Numbered from the stretch's first letter, positions 7,573-17,436 are shown. The stretch: 64,000 nt of DNA from Arthrobacter sp. ZGTC412 (GCF_002929215.1 NZ_PJII01000002.1:62001-126000), one strand, 5' to 3'. Numbers and translations: made by a program. The notes: a model not told the origin generated them from the sequence alone.

Positions 7573-9210
7573 TCACGGTTGCACGTCCACTCTAATCGTG
7601 TGGAACCCGGTGGCTCCGTCAGGGGCAACTGGCCTGCTTTGCTCGTCCTGCGTCTTGCCTGCGAGATCCGTGGCGCGGACCTGGACCTCGTGCTGCCCTT
7701 CTGTCAGTTCCACGCCGAGCTTCCACTGGTACCAGGTGTCCAGGGAAATACCATCCGCAAGTTGCGCCTGCTGCCACGGCCCCCGGTTCACGCGGAGCTC
7801 CACCCTTTCGACGCCGGTGTGCTGCGCCCAGGCGACGCCACCAAACATCACCGTGCCTGCCCTCACCGGCCGGCCGCTGCGCGGAACATCGATCCTGGAG
7901 GAGGTTTTGATGGGGCCCCGCGCCGACCAGCCCCGGGGCGTCCAATAGGCGACGTCGTCCGCGAACCTCGTGACCTTCAGCTCGGTGACCCACTTGGTGG
8001 CCGACACGTACCCATACAGCCCGGGCACCACCAGACGTACGGGAAATCCGTGTTCGAGGGGCAAGGGCTCACCGTTCATCGCGACGGCCAGCAGCGCATC
8101 CCTGCTGTCGGTGAGGACTTCCAGTGGTGTGCCCGCGGTCCAGCCGTCCACACTTCGTGGGAGCACCATGTCTGCGCCGGATTTCGGCCCTGCGAGGGCA
8201 AGCAGTTCGCGCACAGGCCATCCCAGCCAGCGTGCGTTGCCGATGAGGTCCCCGCCCACGTTGTTGGACACGCAGGCGATGGTCACGTGGCGTTCGGTCA
8301 GGGGTTTGGCCAGGAGTTCGGCGAAGGTCAGCTCCACCTCCCTGGCCACCATCCCGGTGACTTTCAGAACCCATGTGTCCGGATCGACGGCGGGAACCGT
8401 GAGGGCCGTGTCGATGCGGTAAAAGTCCGGATTGGGCGTGACCAGTGGCTGCATGCCGTCGACCTTCGCCTCCGCGGTTGCCGGTATGGCCGGCGCCGGT
8501 GAATCGGGGTCCGGCAACGCCACCCGGTTCCTGGCGTCGTTGACAACTGCTGCTGCACCGCGCCATTTGGCCGCCAGGGCGCCCCCGACGACAGCGAACG
8601 TGGCTCCGCCTGCCAGAACATGCAGGAAACGACGGCGGGCGGGAGCGGCATCTGCTCCTGTCCCCGGTTCTTCGCTCCCCCATTCCTGACGACGGCGGAT
8701 CAGGAACCTGAGCAGGACGCCGGCGGCGACGGAGGTGAGGACCGCCAGTGCAATCGCGTTGAAAGTGGCTTGGGCGCGGGTCAGGACCGCTGCCAGGCCC
8801 GCGAGCCCAAAGACGGCAACCACTGCGACGCCCGTAAAGCGACGGCGGTCCTCCAACACTCCCGCCGCCGCAGCCAGTGCAGCTATCACCAGGCCCATTC
8901 CGATGAGGAGAGCCACTTTGTCCGCGGTGCCGAACAGTGCAACGGCCCAGTCCTTAACGCCGGGAGGAACGGCATCGATGACGGCACCACCTACAGCGGT
9001 CAAAGGCGACAACGACGGACTGAACAAGCCTGCGAACAGTTCCCCCAGCACCACTGCGCTGCCCACCGCAACAGCACCTGCGGCCGCCGCCCACCGCCCG
9101 TCCAACCCGTTCAGGCGTGGCGCTGGCTGGACCGGCGGCGAAGGTGCCGGGTGCTCCTGAAGCCCCGACCCGCCGTCGTCCGTTGCCTGCCCTGGCCGTG
9201 TGGTGTCCAC
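7573..9210 (-). CDS. membrane-anchored molybdopterin-dependent oxidoreductase (sulfite oxidase family)
   Basis: The 545-residue protein has two parts. About five hydrophobic helices occupy roughly residues 35-165. A twin-Arg-like PARRRFLHVLAGGATF segment then leads into an exported catalytic domain with a sulfite-oxidase molybdopterin fold (roughly 240-430), including the Cys ligand in IACVSNNVGGDLIGNARWLG near residue 310, and a C-terminal dimerisation-like domain with GGVAWAQHTGVERVELRV. Family members transfer oxygen atoms outside the membrane; the substrate is unknown. Its position at the head of the Moco operon suggests it is the local client enzyme. Confidence 0.88.
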   Translation of the reverse strand: MDTTRPGQATDDGGSGLQEHPAPSPPVQPAPRLNGLDGRWAAAAGAVAVGSAVVLGELFAGLFSPSLSPLTAVGGAVIDAVPPGVKDWAVALFGTADKVALLIGMGLVIAALAAAAGVLEDRRRFTGVAVVAVFGLAGLAAVLTRAQATFNAIALAVLTSVAAGVLLRFLIRRRQEWGSEEPGTGADAAPARRRFLHVLAGGATFAVVGGALAAKWRGAAAVVNDARNRVALPDPDSPAPAIPATAEAKVDGMQPLVTPNPDFYRIDTALTVPAVDPDTWVLKVTGMVAREVELTFAELLAKPLTERHVTIACVSNNVGGDLIGNARWLGWPVRELLALAGPKSGADMVLPRSVDGWTAGTPLEVLTDSRDALLAVAMNGEPLPLEHGFPVRLVVPGLYGYVSATKWVTELKVTRFADDVAYWTPRGWSARGPIKTSSRIDVPRSGRPVRAGTVMFGGVAWAQHTGVERVELRVNRGPWQQAQLADGISLDTWYQWKLGVELTEGQHEVQVRATDLAGKTQDEQSRPVAPDGATGFHTIRVDVQP

Positions 9211-9339
9211 TCCTCCAGCATAGATTCGCGGAGTACTTGTGGCGCCGGTCCTGCATTAGGTTCTGCCGGGTACCCTGCTGCCTCCCCTGCGGCCGTCACG
9301 GGGTGTGATGCGCGACCCAACGTGGCGTAGCCTGAATTC

Positions 9340-10476
9340 ATGAGTGTCCAGCTAGGCATGCCCCAGCCGCCGGAGGAAGCAGCACCCCTGCCGTCGGTTC
9401 CTGCTGCCCGCCCCACTGATGCTCCGGCTGGACTCGCGGACCGCTATGGACGCCGCGCCACGGACATGAGGCTGTCCCTGACGGACAAATGCAACCTTCG
9501 CTGCACCTACTGCATGCCTGCCGAAGGCCTGGAATGGCTGGCGAAACAGGCGGTCATGTCGGCGTCGGAAATAGTCCGCCTTGTGCGCATCGGGGTAGAA
9601 CAGCTGGGCGTCCGCGAACTGCGGCTTACCGGCGGGGAGCCCCTTGTGCGGCACGACCTGGTGGACATCATTTCGGCCCTTCGCAGCAACCACCCCAACC
9701 TGCCCATCTCCATGACCACCAACGGCGTCGGACTGGCGAAAAAGGCGGCGGCGCTGAAGGCTGCCGGCCTGACGCGCATCAACGTGTCGCTGGATTCGCT
9801 GCACGAGGAAACCTTCACCCAGCTGACCCGCAGGCCGTTCCTGAACCAGGTGCTGGCAGGGGTGGACGCAGCCTGGGCCGCGGGCTTGGGCCCGGTCAAG
9901 CTCAACGCGGTACTGATGCGCGGCATCAACGACGCCGAGGCGCCGGCGTTGCTCGCCTGGGCTCTGGGGCGTGGCTATGAACTCCGTTTTATTGAGCAGA
10001 TGCCGCTGGACGCGGACCATGGCTGGACGCGGCGGAACATGATTACGGCCGCCGAGATCCGCCAGATTCTCTCCGCTGATTTTGTCCTCAGTCCCGATCC
10101 CCGGGCACGTGACGGTGCCCCGGCGGAGCGTTTTGAAGTACGACGGCGGGTGGCAGCGTCCGCTGACGGCGCTGCGGGCGCGTTGGGCCCTGTGTTGGGC
10201 ACGGTGGGGATTATTGCCTCCGTTACCGAGCCGTTCTGCTCGGATTGCCGCAGGACCCGGATCACGGCAGAGGGCAAGATCATGAGCTGCCTGTTCTCGC
10301 GGGAAGAATTCGACCTGTTGGGCCTCCTGCGCTCAGGAGCCAGCGATGATGCCCTCGCCCAGCGGTGGCAGGACGCGATGTGGCTCAAACCTAAAGCTCA
10401 CGGAATGGACCACGTGGGACTTGACGCTCCGGACTTCGTCCAGCCGGACCGCAGCATGAGCGCCATCGGGGGCTGA
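9340..10476 (+). CDS. moaA: GTP 3',8-cyclase MoaA (radical SAM)
   Basis: MoaA rearranges GTP by radical chemistry in the first step of molybdenum-cofactor synthesis. The 378-residue sequence has the SAM-cluster motif CNLRCTYC (Cys 51, 55, 58), the TGGEP motif, and a C-terminal second cluster site FCSDCRRTRITAEGKIMSC. A -10-like TAGCCT (9328-9333) ends 6 bp before the ATG with no Shine-Dalgarno, so the mRNA is probably leaderless. It is divergent from the sulfite-oxidase-like gene and leads directly into moaD. The classical extreme C-terminal GG motif appears as the final Ile-Gly-Gly. Confidence 0.95.
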   Translation: MSVQLGMPQPPEEAAPLPSVPAARPTDAPAGLADRYGRRATDMRLSLTDKCNLRCTYCMPAEGLEWLAKQAVMSASEIVRLVRIGVEQLGVRELRLTGGEPLVRHDLVDIISALRSNHPNLPISMTTNGVGLAKKAAALKAAGLTRINVSLDSLHEETFTQLTRRPFLNQVLAGVDAAWAAGLGPVKLNAVLMRGINDAEAPALLAWALGRGYELRFIEQMPLDADHGWTRRNMITAAEIRQILSADFVLSPDPRARDGAPAERFEVRRRVAASADGAAGALGPVLGTVGIIASVTEPFCSDCRRTRITAEGKIMSCLFSREEFDLLGLLRSGASDDALAQRWQDAMWLKPKAHGMDHVGLDAPDFVQPDRSMSAIGG

Positions 10477-10481
10477 ACCTT

Positions 10482-10748
10482 TTGAACGTACGTTACTTCG
10501 CTGCCGCGCGCGCCGCCGCAGGTTTGGAGGAAGAGCGCTTCGATCTGGCGCCGGGCGCCACAGTTGCTGATCTTCTCGAGACCGTTCTGTCCGTGCAGCG
10601 CCCCGAGGCGCCTGCCGGCACTCCTCCGCTGCCCCGCATATTGTCCCGGAGCAGCTTCCTGCTCAACGAGGTGGCCGTGCGGGACCACGGCGTTGTCCTC
10701 AAGGCCGACGACGTGGTGGATGTGCTGCCGCCATTCGCCGGGGGCTAG
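10482..10748 (+). CDS. moaD: molybdopterin synthase sulfur carrier subunit MoaD
   Basis: MoaD is the small ubiquitin-like protein whose C-terminal Gly-Gly is thiocarboxylated and donates sulfur to MoaE. The product is 88 residues, starts with MNVRYFAAARAAAG as in the family, and ends in PPFAGG, the essential diglycine. The start is TTG at 10482, 5 bp after the moaA stop. No ATG start fits the family N-terminus. No moeB-type activating enzyme is present in the window. Confidence 0.92.
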   Translation: MNVRYFAAARAAAGLEEERFDLAPGATVADLLETVLSVQRPEAPAGTPPLPRILSRSSFLLNEVAVRDHGVVLKADDVVDVLPPFAGG

Positions 10749-10772
10749 GAGCAGCCTCCCCGGCAGCGGCAC

Positions 10773-10794
10773 CCGGACCGGGAGCTAGGTCCGG
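10773..10794 (+). terminator. hairpin after moaD
   Basis: A perfect 7-bp stem (CCGGACC at 10773-10779 with GGTCCGG at 10788-10794) closes an 8-nt loop 25 bp after the moaD stop. No U-tract follows, so termination would be weak or factor-assisted. Confidence 0.35.
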
Positions 10795-10840
10795 ACCTGG
10801 ACGGGGACAAAATGTCAGACCCCCACTAGAAGATGTTTCT

Positions 10841-12408
10841 ATGGGAATCGAGCTTGGCACCGCAGCGGGGATGGAGGGCATTCACGCCTCCGTCGCGGGT
10901 CTGGGTGCGCTGTTCCTCGAAGATGACCGGCTGGATACAGCTGCCGGCGCCGGTGCTGTTGTGGATGTGCTGCAGCGCCGGTACGAGATCCGTCTGGATC
11001 GGCTGGCGGTAGTGAAGCAGTTGGAAGCCCAGCTCGCTGCGGTCAAGGCCCGGGACGCCGCCGAGGCCGTCGAGATCCAGCACGCGATGACGCCGCCGGA
11101 AGCGCCCGTGCACGAACGGACCTATACCGAAATGTCCGCGGTCGAGGAAATCGCCGGCGTCCTGACAATAAGCTCCCCAGCAGCCGGGGCGCTCGTCACC
11201 CAGTCCCGGCAGCTCTGCTCCCTGCCCCTTGCCATGGACGCCCTGTCCGCCGGGACCATCTCCTGGCAGCACGCCAAAATCATCGCCGAGGAAACCGACT
11301 CCCTGGGCGCCGCCGGCGCAACCGCCCTGGCCGCGCACTTCCTGAACCCCCACCCCGCCCGCGGAGCCGCCGCCGGTGAACTGGTGCCCTCACGGTTCCG
11401 GGCAAGGGTGCGCGGCTGGCGCGAACGCCACCACCCCGAATCGCTGGAGAAACGGCATACCAAAAGCGCCGAGGACCGGCGGATGGAATACACCCCGGAC
11501 CGAGACGGCATGGCCTGGCTCTCGCTATATATGCCAGCCGACACCGCAAATGCCATCTGGAACCGCACCACCGCCCTCGCCCGCGGCCTCCAAGGCCCCG
11601 ACGAGCCCCGGACCATGACACAACTCCGGCTCGACATCGCCGCCGGCCTGCTCCTCAACGCTCCTGTTGCCAGCGGCGTCGGCACCAGGGATGACGTTGT
11701 CGAGATCGGAAAGGTCCCCGCCCCCAAAGTGGACGTTCTGGTCACGGTCCCAGTGTTCTCGCTGATGGGCTTCACCGACGAACCCGCCACGCTCGACGGC
11801 CACGGACCCATCCCCGCCTCCATGGCACGAATACTTCTCGCCGACGGTGCCAGCTCGTTCTACCGGGTCCTCGTAGACCCCCGCGACGGGGCGCCGCTGG
11901 AGATCGGACGCACAAGATACCGGCTCACGAAAGCCATGAAGCAGGCACTGCAGCTGCGGGACGGAAAAAATGCACCTTCCCCGGCTGCAGCAACCCCTCC
12001 CTCGACAATGACGCCGACCACCTTAAAGCCTGGCACCAAGGCGGAAACACCGGGATCAGCAACCTGGCCCAACTCTGCCCAAAACATCACCGCCTCAAAC
12101 ACAACAGCCCCTGGACACCCACACCGGCAACGGAACAAGAACCACCCGGCTGGACCTCACCCACCGGCAGACACTACAAAGCCGAACACCACGACTGGGA
12201 ACCACCACAATGGCCACCAGAGCTTCTGCCCGCGGGTGAAAAACCTGGGCTCCTGCCTGCGGAACTGCCGCCTGACGAACCAGCCGAGGACAATTTTGTG
12301 GATCCGGACGACATTCCGGCCGGAGACGGTTTGTGGGATGACTTCTATGCGATGCCCTATTCGCAGACGCCCGAGCCCTCAGCGACCAAGGACCTGCTGC
12401 ACTTCTGA
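10841..12408 (+). pseudogene. DUF222 (13E12-type) HNH endonuclease, interrupted by a -1 frameshift
   Basis: The zero frame from the ATG at 10841 encodes a DUF222 domain up to LTKAMKQALQLRDGK (about 375 residues), then becomes low-complexity until a stop at 12416-12418. From 11971 the -1 frame encodes 145 residues starting CTFPGCSNPSLDNDADHLKAW and continuing through LCPKHHRLKH to a TGA at 12406-12408. This is an intact HNH zinc-nuclease domain with its two CxxC-type Cys pairs, DxDH and HH. The frames meet at an A6 run (11965-11970). The product is therefore either a recently broken gene, a homopolymer sequencing error, or a programmed -1 frameshift at A AAA AAT. Such nucleases are dispersed and multi-copy in actinobacteria; their role is uncertain. 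Confidence 0.85.
11965..11971 (+). other. A_AAA_AAT slippery heptamer at the DUF222/HNH frame junction
   Basis: In the zero frame the codons are GGA AAA AAT. A simultaneous -1 slip on A AAA AAT re-enters the frame that begins TGC ACC TTC and encodes the HNH domain. I see no convincing pseudoknot downstream, only a short GGCTGCAGC palindrome, so mutation or sequencing error is as likely as programmed slippage. Confidence 0.5.
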
Positions 12409-12423
12409 AGTCGGCTGATAACG

Positions 12424-12924
12424 TTAGCCTCGCTGGAACGATGAGGTCATGAGCGAAATGTAGGCCGAACCAGTCCCGTTCGGCACACCGGACTCTTTTC
12501 CCGTGGCCTTGGCACCGGTACGTAGGTCAGTCACATGCGTGAGCACATCACCGTTGACGCGCAGTGTATGACGGGTCCAACCGCCGCTACCTCGGCGTTC
12601 CACCGTGAGGGCGCCGTCGTGCCAAGTGCAGCGAGCCGGGGCGCTCGGGGCCGGGTTTACGTTGTCCACGTAGTACCAGAAAACGTCCTGGTGGTCAGGA
12701 TCGACAGTAAAAATTCCGTGACCTTCGAAATGGGTCCCGTCCGGTTCACGGTGTCGGTAGCTTTGCACGACGGCAGCTCCGCCAGCCACCGTGGTGTAGT
12801 TCACCTCGGCGTCGACCGTCCGTTCAGGACCCCAGGGGCCTGCAGCGAATCGGGTGCTCCCCCGCCAGTGGCCCAGGAATCCAGCCAAGGCTCCCGGCGC
12901 GCGGCCGATCGGGGTCCGTCCCAC
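12424..12924 (-). CDS. hypothetical beta-barrel protein (DUF1579/lipocalin-like)
   Basis: This 166-residue soluble protein has alternating hydrophobic strands and phrases such as GHWRGSTRFAAGPWGPERTVDAEVNY, FEGHGIFTVDPDHQDVFWYYVD and WTRHTLRVNGDVLTHVTDL. These resemble small lipocalin-like proteins of the DUF1579 or related kind. It has no signal peptide or membrane segment. It is convergent with the HNH gene and on the same strand as, but downstream of, the M16 peptidase gene. Function unknown; the family resemblance is loose. Confidence 0.55.
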   Translation of the reverse strand: MGRTPIGRAPGALAGFLGHWRGSTRFAAGPWGPERTVDAEVNYTTVAGGAAVVQSYRHREPDGTHFEGHGIFTVDPDHQDVFWYYVDNVNPAPSAPARCTWHDGALTVERRGSGGWTRHTLRVNGDVLTHVTDLRTGAKATGKESGVPNGTGSAYISLMTSSFQRG

Positions 12925-12987
12925 TGTCGCCTCATCCTCCAGAGCTAAGTCCTGTCGTTTGCGAGCAACGCTACTGCCGCGCAGCCA

Positions 12988-14331
12988 TCAGAGTCCGAAC
13001 GTTTCCGTCTCCTCGAACGGTCCGACGACGGTCACGGTCCTTGGTGCCGCTGCAAGCTCCGCGGCCAGGTCCTGGACCTGCTCGGCCGTCACCGACTTGA
13101 TTAGCCGCAGTGTTTCGTCGATGTCCTGGTACTCGCCGGAGACGAGTTCCGCCCGGCCCAGCCGGGACATCCGCGACCCGGTATCCTCCAGTGCCAGAAC
13201 GATTCCGCCGCCGAGCTGGCCCACAGCCTTGCGCAGCTCGTCGTCGGTAATTCCGTGCTCCGCGAGCTTGTCCAGTTCCACGCCGAGCAGGTCCACGACC
13301 TGCCGCACCTTGGACGGTGTGCACCCCGCATACATACCGAAGTACCCTGCGTCCGCGTAGGAGGAAGCGAAGGAGTAGGTGGAATACACCAGGCCGCGCT
13401 TCTCGCGGATTTCCTGGAACAGGCGCGACGACATGCCCCCGCCCAGCACGGCGTTCAGGACGCTCATAACGTAACGCCGTTCGTCGGTGGCAACAATGGT
13501 GGGGCAGCCCATGATGATGTTCGCCTGCTCCACCGCGCGCTTGACCACATGAAGTCCGGCGGTCCCCGTAATCAGGGCCCGGTCAGTGGAGCGCCTTTCC
13601 ACCGGCGCTGCGTCGGTCTTCAGCGACCAGCCCGCGGTCTCGAGGGCGTCCACCACGAGGTTGCAGACGACGTCGTGCTCCAGGCCGCCTGCTGCGGTGA
13701 TCACCAGCTCGTCAGGCCGGTAGTAACGCTGGTAGTGCTCCCACACGGAGTCGCGGGCCACCGCCTTGATAGCGTCCGGGGTGCCCCCGATGGGGCGGCC
13801 CAGGGGGTGGCTGCCCAGGACGGCTGCCACAAAGTGTTCGTGGGCAACGTCGGTGGGGTCGTCGCTGTCCATGGCTATTTCCTCGAGGATGACGTCCCGT
13901 TCCTGCTCCATCTCCGCCGGGTCCAGGACGGCTCCGGTGATCATGTCGGCGATGACATCGATGGCCATGGGCAGGTCCGAATCCAGGACCCGCGCGAAGT
14001 AGCAGGTGCTTTCCTTGGCCGTGGCCGCGTTTGACTCACCGCCCACCTCATCGAAGGCCGAAGCGATTTCCAGCGCGGTACGGCGCTTGGTTCCCTTGAA
14101 CAGGAGGTGCTCCAGGAAGTGAGTAGAGCCGTGCTGTCCCGGGGCCTCATCCCGGGACCCTACGCCAACCCAGAAACCGATGGTGGCTGACCGCTGGCCC
14201 GGCATCGCCTCTGTCAGCACCCGCACTCCCCCGGGCAGCACCGAACGCCGGACCTCGGAGCCGCCGTCGGAACCGTGAACCAGGGTGTCGCCGCGGTGGT
14301 TCTGCTCAAGCGGCAGGGGTACAACAGTCAT
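12988..14331 (-). CDS. M16 family zinc metallopeptidase
   Basis: This 447-residue protein is a processing-peptidase-like M16 member. The inverted zinc motif HFLEH is at residues 71-75 (His71, Glu74, His75), followed by LLFKGTKRRTALEIA; the downstream Glu ligand region is around EMEQERDVILEEIAM. The C-terminal inactive-like domain has GLVYSTYSFASSYADAGYFGMYAGC. In actinobacteria this gene characteristically follows pnp, as here, with the pnp terminator between them. Its substrate is unknown. Confidence 0.9.
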   Translation of the reverse strand: MTVVPLPLEQNHRGDTLVHGSDGGSEVRRSVLPGGVRVLTEAMPGQRSATIGFWVGVGSRDEAPGQHGSTHFLEHLLFKGTKRRTALEIASAFDEVGGESNAATAKESTCYFARVLDSDLPMAIDVIADMITGAVLDPAEMEQERDVILEEIAMDSDDPTDVAHEHFVAAVLGSHPLGRPIGGTPDAIKAVARDSVWEHYQRYYRPDELVITAAGGLEHDVVCNLVVDALETAGWSLKTDAAPVERRSTDRALITGTAGLHVVKRAVEQANIIMGCPTIVATDERRYVMSVLNAVLGGGMSSRLFQEIREKRGLVYSTYSFASSYADAGYFGMYAGCTPSKVRQVVDLLGVELDKLAEHGITDDELRKAVGQLGGGIVLALEDTGSRMSRLGRAELVSGEYQDIDETLRLIKSVTAEQVQDLAAELAAAPRTVTVVGPFEETETFGL

Positions 14332-14342
14332 TGAGGCCTTTC

Positions 14343-14415
14343 AAAAAGGGGCAGCCGGGATCTGGCTGCCATCGTAACAGCGGCGGGGCCGGTGGATCAT
14401 CCACCGGCCCCGCCG
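14343..14415 (-). terminator. double hairpin terminator of pnp
   Basis: Downstream of pnp on the minus strand there is first a perfect 15-bp GC-rich stem (14381-14395 with 14401-14415, 5-nt loop). A second perfect 7-bp stem (14350-14356 with 14364-14370) follows. On the minus strand the second stem runs into CC and then TTTTT (14343-14347), the layout of an intrinsic terminator. It also lies in the short leader of the M16 gene. Confidence 0.75.
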
Positions 14416-14440
14416 ATTCATGCTTGTGCCGGAAAACCGA

Positions 14441-16702
14441 TTACTCGGAGTCGGCGCCCTCGGCAGCCACTGAGGCGTGAACGCGCTCGGTCTCGCCGGC
14501 ACCTTCCTCTTCAGCCACTACGGGGGAAAGGGACAGCTTTCCGCGGTCGTCGATCTTGGTGATTTCCACCTGGATCTTCTGGCCAACGGAAACAACGTCA
14601 TCAACGTTGTCCACACGCTTGCCACCGGCGATCTTGCGCAGCTCGGAGATGTGCAGGAGGCCGTCCTTGCCCGGGGTCAGCGATACGAAGGCTCCGAAGG
14701 TGGTGGTCTTAACGACCGTACCCAGGTAACGCTCGCCGATTTCCGGGACCTGCGGGTTGGCAATGGCGTTGATGGCGGACCGTGCTGCGTCTGCAGACGG
14801 GCCGTCGGTGGCGCCAATGTAGACCGTGCCGTCGTCTTCGATGGAGATGTCGGCGCCGGTGTCTTCCTGGATCTGGTTGATCATCTTGCCCTTGGGGCCA
14901 ATGACTTCGCCGATCTTGTCCACGGGGATCTTCACGGCGATGACGCGCGGTGCGAACTCGGAGAGCTCGTCCGGGGTGTCAATGGCCGAGTCCATGACCT
15001 CGAGGATGTGCAGGCGTGCTTCGCGGGCCTGCTTCAGGGCTGCTGCCAGGACTGAGGCGGGGATACCGTCGAGCTTGGTGTCCAGCTGGATGGCCGTGAC
15101 GAACTCGGAGGTTCCGGCAACCTTGAAGTCCATGTCACCGAAGGCATCTTCGGCGCCGAGGATGTCGGTCAGTGCCGCGTAGCGCGTCTGGCCGTCAACC
15201 TGGTCGGAGACCAGTCCCATGGCGATACCGGCGACGGCGGCCTTCAGGGGCACACCGGCGTTCAGCATCGAGAGGGTGGAGGCGCAGACAGAACCCATCG
15301 ACGTCGAGCCGTTGGAGCTGAGAGCCTCAGACACCTGGCGGATGGCGTACGGGAATTCCTCACGGGACGGCAGGACCGGCATGAGTGCACGCTCCGCCAG
15401 GGCGCCGTGGCCGATTTCGCGGCGCTTGGGTGACCCAACGCGTCCGGTCTCACCGGTGGAGTACGGCGGGAAGTTGTAGTTGTGCATGTACCGCTTGGTC
15501 TTCACCGGCGACAGCGAGTCGATCTGCTGTTCCATCTTCAGCATGTTCAGCGTGGTGACACCCATGATCTGGGTTTCGCCGCGCTCGAAGATGGCTGAAC
15601 CGTGAACGCGGGGCAGAACCTCAACCTCGGCGGTGAGCTGGCGGATGTCCGTCAGGCCACGGCCGTCAATGCGGATCTGGTCCTTGAGGATGCGCTGGCG
15701 CACAACTTGCTTGGTGACCGAGCGGAATGCTGCGGACAGCTCCTTCTCGCGGCCATCGAACTGGGCGCTCAGGGAAGCGGTAACTTCGTCCTTCAGCGCA
15801 TCCGAAGCGTCGTTGCGCTCCGTCTTGTCCGCGATCTGGAAGATAGCAGTCAGCTTGTCAGCGGCAGCAGACTCGACGGCGGAGTAGACATCGTCCTCGT
15901 AATCGAGGAACACCGGGAACTCCACAGAGGGCTTGGCAGCGCGTGCAGCCAGGTCGGCCTGGGCATCGCAGAGTGCCTTAATGAACGGCTTGGCAGCCTC
16001 AAGGCCCTCGGAGACAACCTCTTCGGTGGGGGCGGTGGCGCCCTGTTCCTTGATGAGGTTCCAGGAGTTGTCGGTAGCTTCGGCTTCAACCATCATGATG
16101 GCGACGTCGTCACCGGCAACACGGCCGGCTACCACCATGTTGAAGACGGAGTTCTCCAGCTGCGAGTGCTTGGGGAAAGCAACCCACTGTGATCCGTTTT
16201 CGTCAGCAACCAGGGCAACGCGAACGCCGCCGATGGGGCCGGAGAACGGCAGGCCGGAAAGCTGGGTGGACATGGAGGAGGCGTTGATGGCCACCACGTC
16301 GTAGAGCTCGTCAGGGTTAATGGCCAGGACGGTCACCACGATCTGGACCTCGTTGCGCAAACCCTTGACGAAAGCGGGGCGCAGCGGGCGGTCCATCAGG
16401 CGGCAGGCCAGGATGGCTTCGGTGGACGGGCGTCCTTCGCGGCGGAAGAACGAGCCCGGGATGCGGCCGGCAGCGTACATGCGCTCTTCGACGTCAACCG
16501 TCAGCGGGAAGAAGTCAAAGCCTTCACGCGGGTGCTTGCCGGCAGTGGTGGCGGACAGCAGGGCGGTGTCATCGTCGATGTACACCATCGCTGCGCCGGC
16601 TGCCTGCTTGGCAAGGCGGCCGGTTTCGAAGCGGATTACACGCTTGCCAAAACGGCCATTGTCAATGACTGCTTCTGAGAACTGGATTTCGGGACCCTCC
16701 AA
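14441..16702 (-). CDS. pnp: polyribonucleotide nucleotidyltransferase (PNPase)
   Basis: PNPase degrades RNA phosphorolytically from the 3' end. I chose the TTG at 16700-16702, 753 residues, because on the minus strand GGAGGTG lies 6-7 nt upstream and the product begins [12 protein letters not shown] as expected; the longer reading has no support. Two RNase-PH domains (about 1-230 and 330-560), a KH domain ([25 protein letters not shown], about 610-640) and an S1 domain ([31 protein letters not shown], about 670-735) are present in order. The gene follows rpsO, the common bacterial arrangement. Confidence 0.97.
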   Translation of the reverse strand: MEGPEIQFSEAVIDNGRFGKRVIRFETGRLAKQAAGAAMVYIDDDTALLSATTAGKHPREGFDFFPLTVDVEERMYAAGRIPGSFFRREGRPSTEAILACRLMDRPLRPAFVKGLRNEVQIVVTVLAINPDELYDVVAINASSMSTQLSGLPFSGPIGGVRVALVADENGSQWVAFPKHSQLENSVFNMVVAGRVAGDDVAIMMVEAEATDNSWNLIKEQGATAPTEEVVSEGLEAAKPFIKALCDAQADLAARAAKPSVEFPVFLDYEDDVYSAVESAAADKLTAIFQIADKTERNDASDALKDEVTASLSAQFDGREKELSAAFRSVTKQVVRQRILKDQIRIDGRGLTDIRQLTAEVEVLPRVHGSAIFERGETQIMGVTTLNMLKMEQQIDSLSPVKTKRYMHNYNFPPYSTGETGRVGSPKRREIGHGALAERALMPVLPSREEFPYAIRQVSEALSSNGSTSMGSVCASTLSMLNAGVPLKAAVAGIAMGLVSDQVDGQTRYAALTDILGAEDAFGDMDFKVAGTSEFVTAIQLDTKLDGIPASVLAAALKQAREARLHILEVMDSAIDTPDELSEFAPRVIAVKIPVDKIGEVIGPKGKMINQIQEDTGADISIEDDGTVYIGATDGPSADAARSAINAIANPQVPEIGERYLGTVVKTTTFGAFVSLTPGKDGLLHISELRKIAGGKRVDNVDDVVSVGQKIQVEITKIDDRGKLSLSPVVAEEEGAGETERVHASVAAEGADSE

Positions 16703-16903
16703 GAGAGTCACCTCCGTTTCTTTCTTACGGAAGTCCAGCCGCATCAACCCAGGCCAGCATCTGTCTACTGGCCCTGCACCCGGTCGTCGATCGAGACCCA
16801 CGGGCCGGGGCTTCAGTCAACGAAGCCGTTCCCGGGGATCACTACCGAGGACCGCGAATGCGTGATGCGGTTGATCCTCCTGTTTAATTTTTCATTTGAA
16901 GGA

Positions 16904-16934
16904 GGCGGCCCGTTCCGTGCGGGAAAGGGCCGCC
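16904..16934 (-). terminator. GC-rich hairpin between rpsO and pnp
   Basis: GGCGGCCC (16904-16911) pairs perfectly with GGGCCGCC (16927-16934) just after the rpsO stop. There is no T-tract on the minus strand after it, so it may be a leaky terminator or a processing site between rpsO and pnp. The remaining ~200 bp up to pnp contain no gene I can support. Confidence 0.5.
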
Positions 16935-16945
16935 CCTAAGTCCGA

Positions 16946-17215
16946 CTAGCGGCGCAGGCCGAGGCGCTCGATGAGCGAACGGTAGCGGGCGATGTCGGTC
17001 TTCTTGAGGTAGCTCAGCATGCGCTTGCGACGACCAACCATGGCCAGCAGACCGCGCTGGGTGTGGTAATCGTGCTTGTGCTCCTTCATGTGCTCAGTCA
17101 GATCCTTGATCCGCTGGGTAAGGACAGCAACCTGGACCTCCGGTGAACCGGTGTCGCCTTCTCCGGTTGCGTATTCCTTGATGATGGACTGCTTTACAGC
17201 GGCTTCAAGTGCCAC
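16946..17215 (-). CDS. rpsO: 30S ribosomal protein S15
   Basis: This 89-residue protein binds 16S rRNA at the central-domain junction during small-subunit assembly. The sequence has the family phrases [47 protein letters not shown] and ends in LIERLGLRR. The start is GTG at 17213-17215, with AGGAG 5 nt upstream. A structured leader lies upstream and may mediate S15 autoregulation. Confidence 0.98.
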   Translation of the reverse strand: MALEAAVKQSIIKEYATGEGDTGSPEVQVAVLTQRIKDLTEHMKEHKHDYHTQRGLLAMVGRRKRMLSYLKKTDIARYRSLIERLGLRR

Positions 17216-17277
17216 GATAACTCCTAGGGATGTGCCGTGAGGGCCCAGGTCAGTAAATCACTGCCGGGTCTGCCGCC

Positions 17278-17329
17278 GCGGCTGGTCCGGGAAACCCGGA
17301 CAGTGCCACACACAACAGGAACCAGCCGC
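17278..17329 (-). promoter_or_regulatory. structured leader of rpsO, candidate S15-binding element
   Basis: A perfect 9-bp outer stem (17278-17286 with 17321-17329) encloses a 6-bp hairpin (17286-17291 with 17295-17300) and a single-stranded purine/pyrimidine stretch, about 65 nt upstream of the rpsO start. Autoregulatory rpsO leaders with diverse folds are known across bacteria. Assigning this one to that role is inference. Confidence 0.4.
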
Positions 17330-17374
17330 CACGGACTGCAGCCGGATCCATCCCCCAGTTTACCGGCCCCCGGT

Positions 17375-17410
17375 CAATCTTGTCGAAACAGCCAATCTTG
17401 TCGGAACAGA
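17375..17410. repeat. two-copy 18-bp tandem repeat
   Basis: CAATCTTGTCGAAACAGC (17375-17392) is followed directly by a copy differing at two positions (17393-17410). It lies between the rpsO leader and the kynU stop codon. No function is apparent. Confidence 0.8.
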
Positions 17411-17436
17411 CCACCGTTGGTCAGCGGGCACGTCAA

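Noticed and set aside
6589-8502. Plus-strand open frame of 637 codons across moeA and the sulfite-oxidase-like gene
   Set aside because: Both genes on the other strand have clear family motifs; this frame is a shadow.
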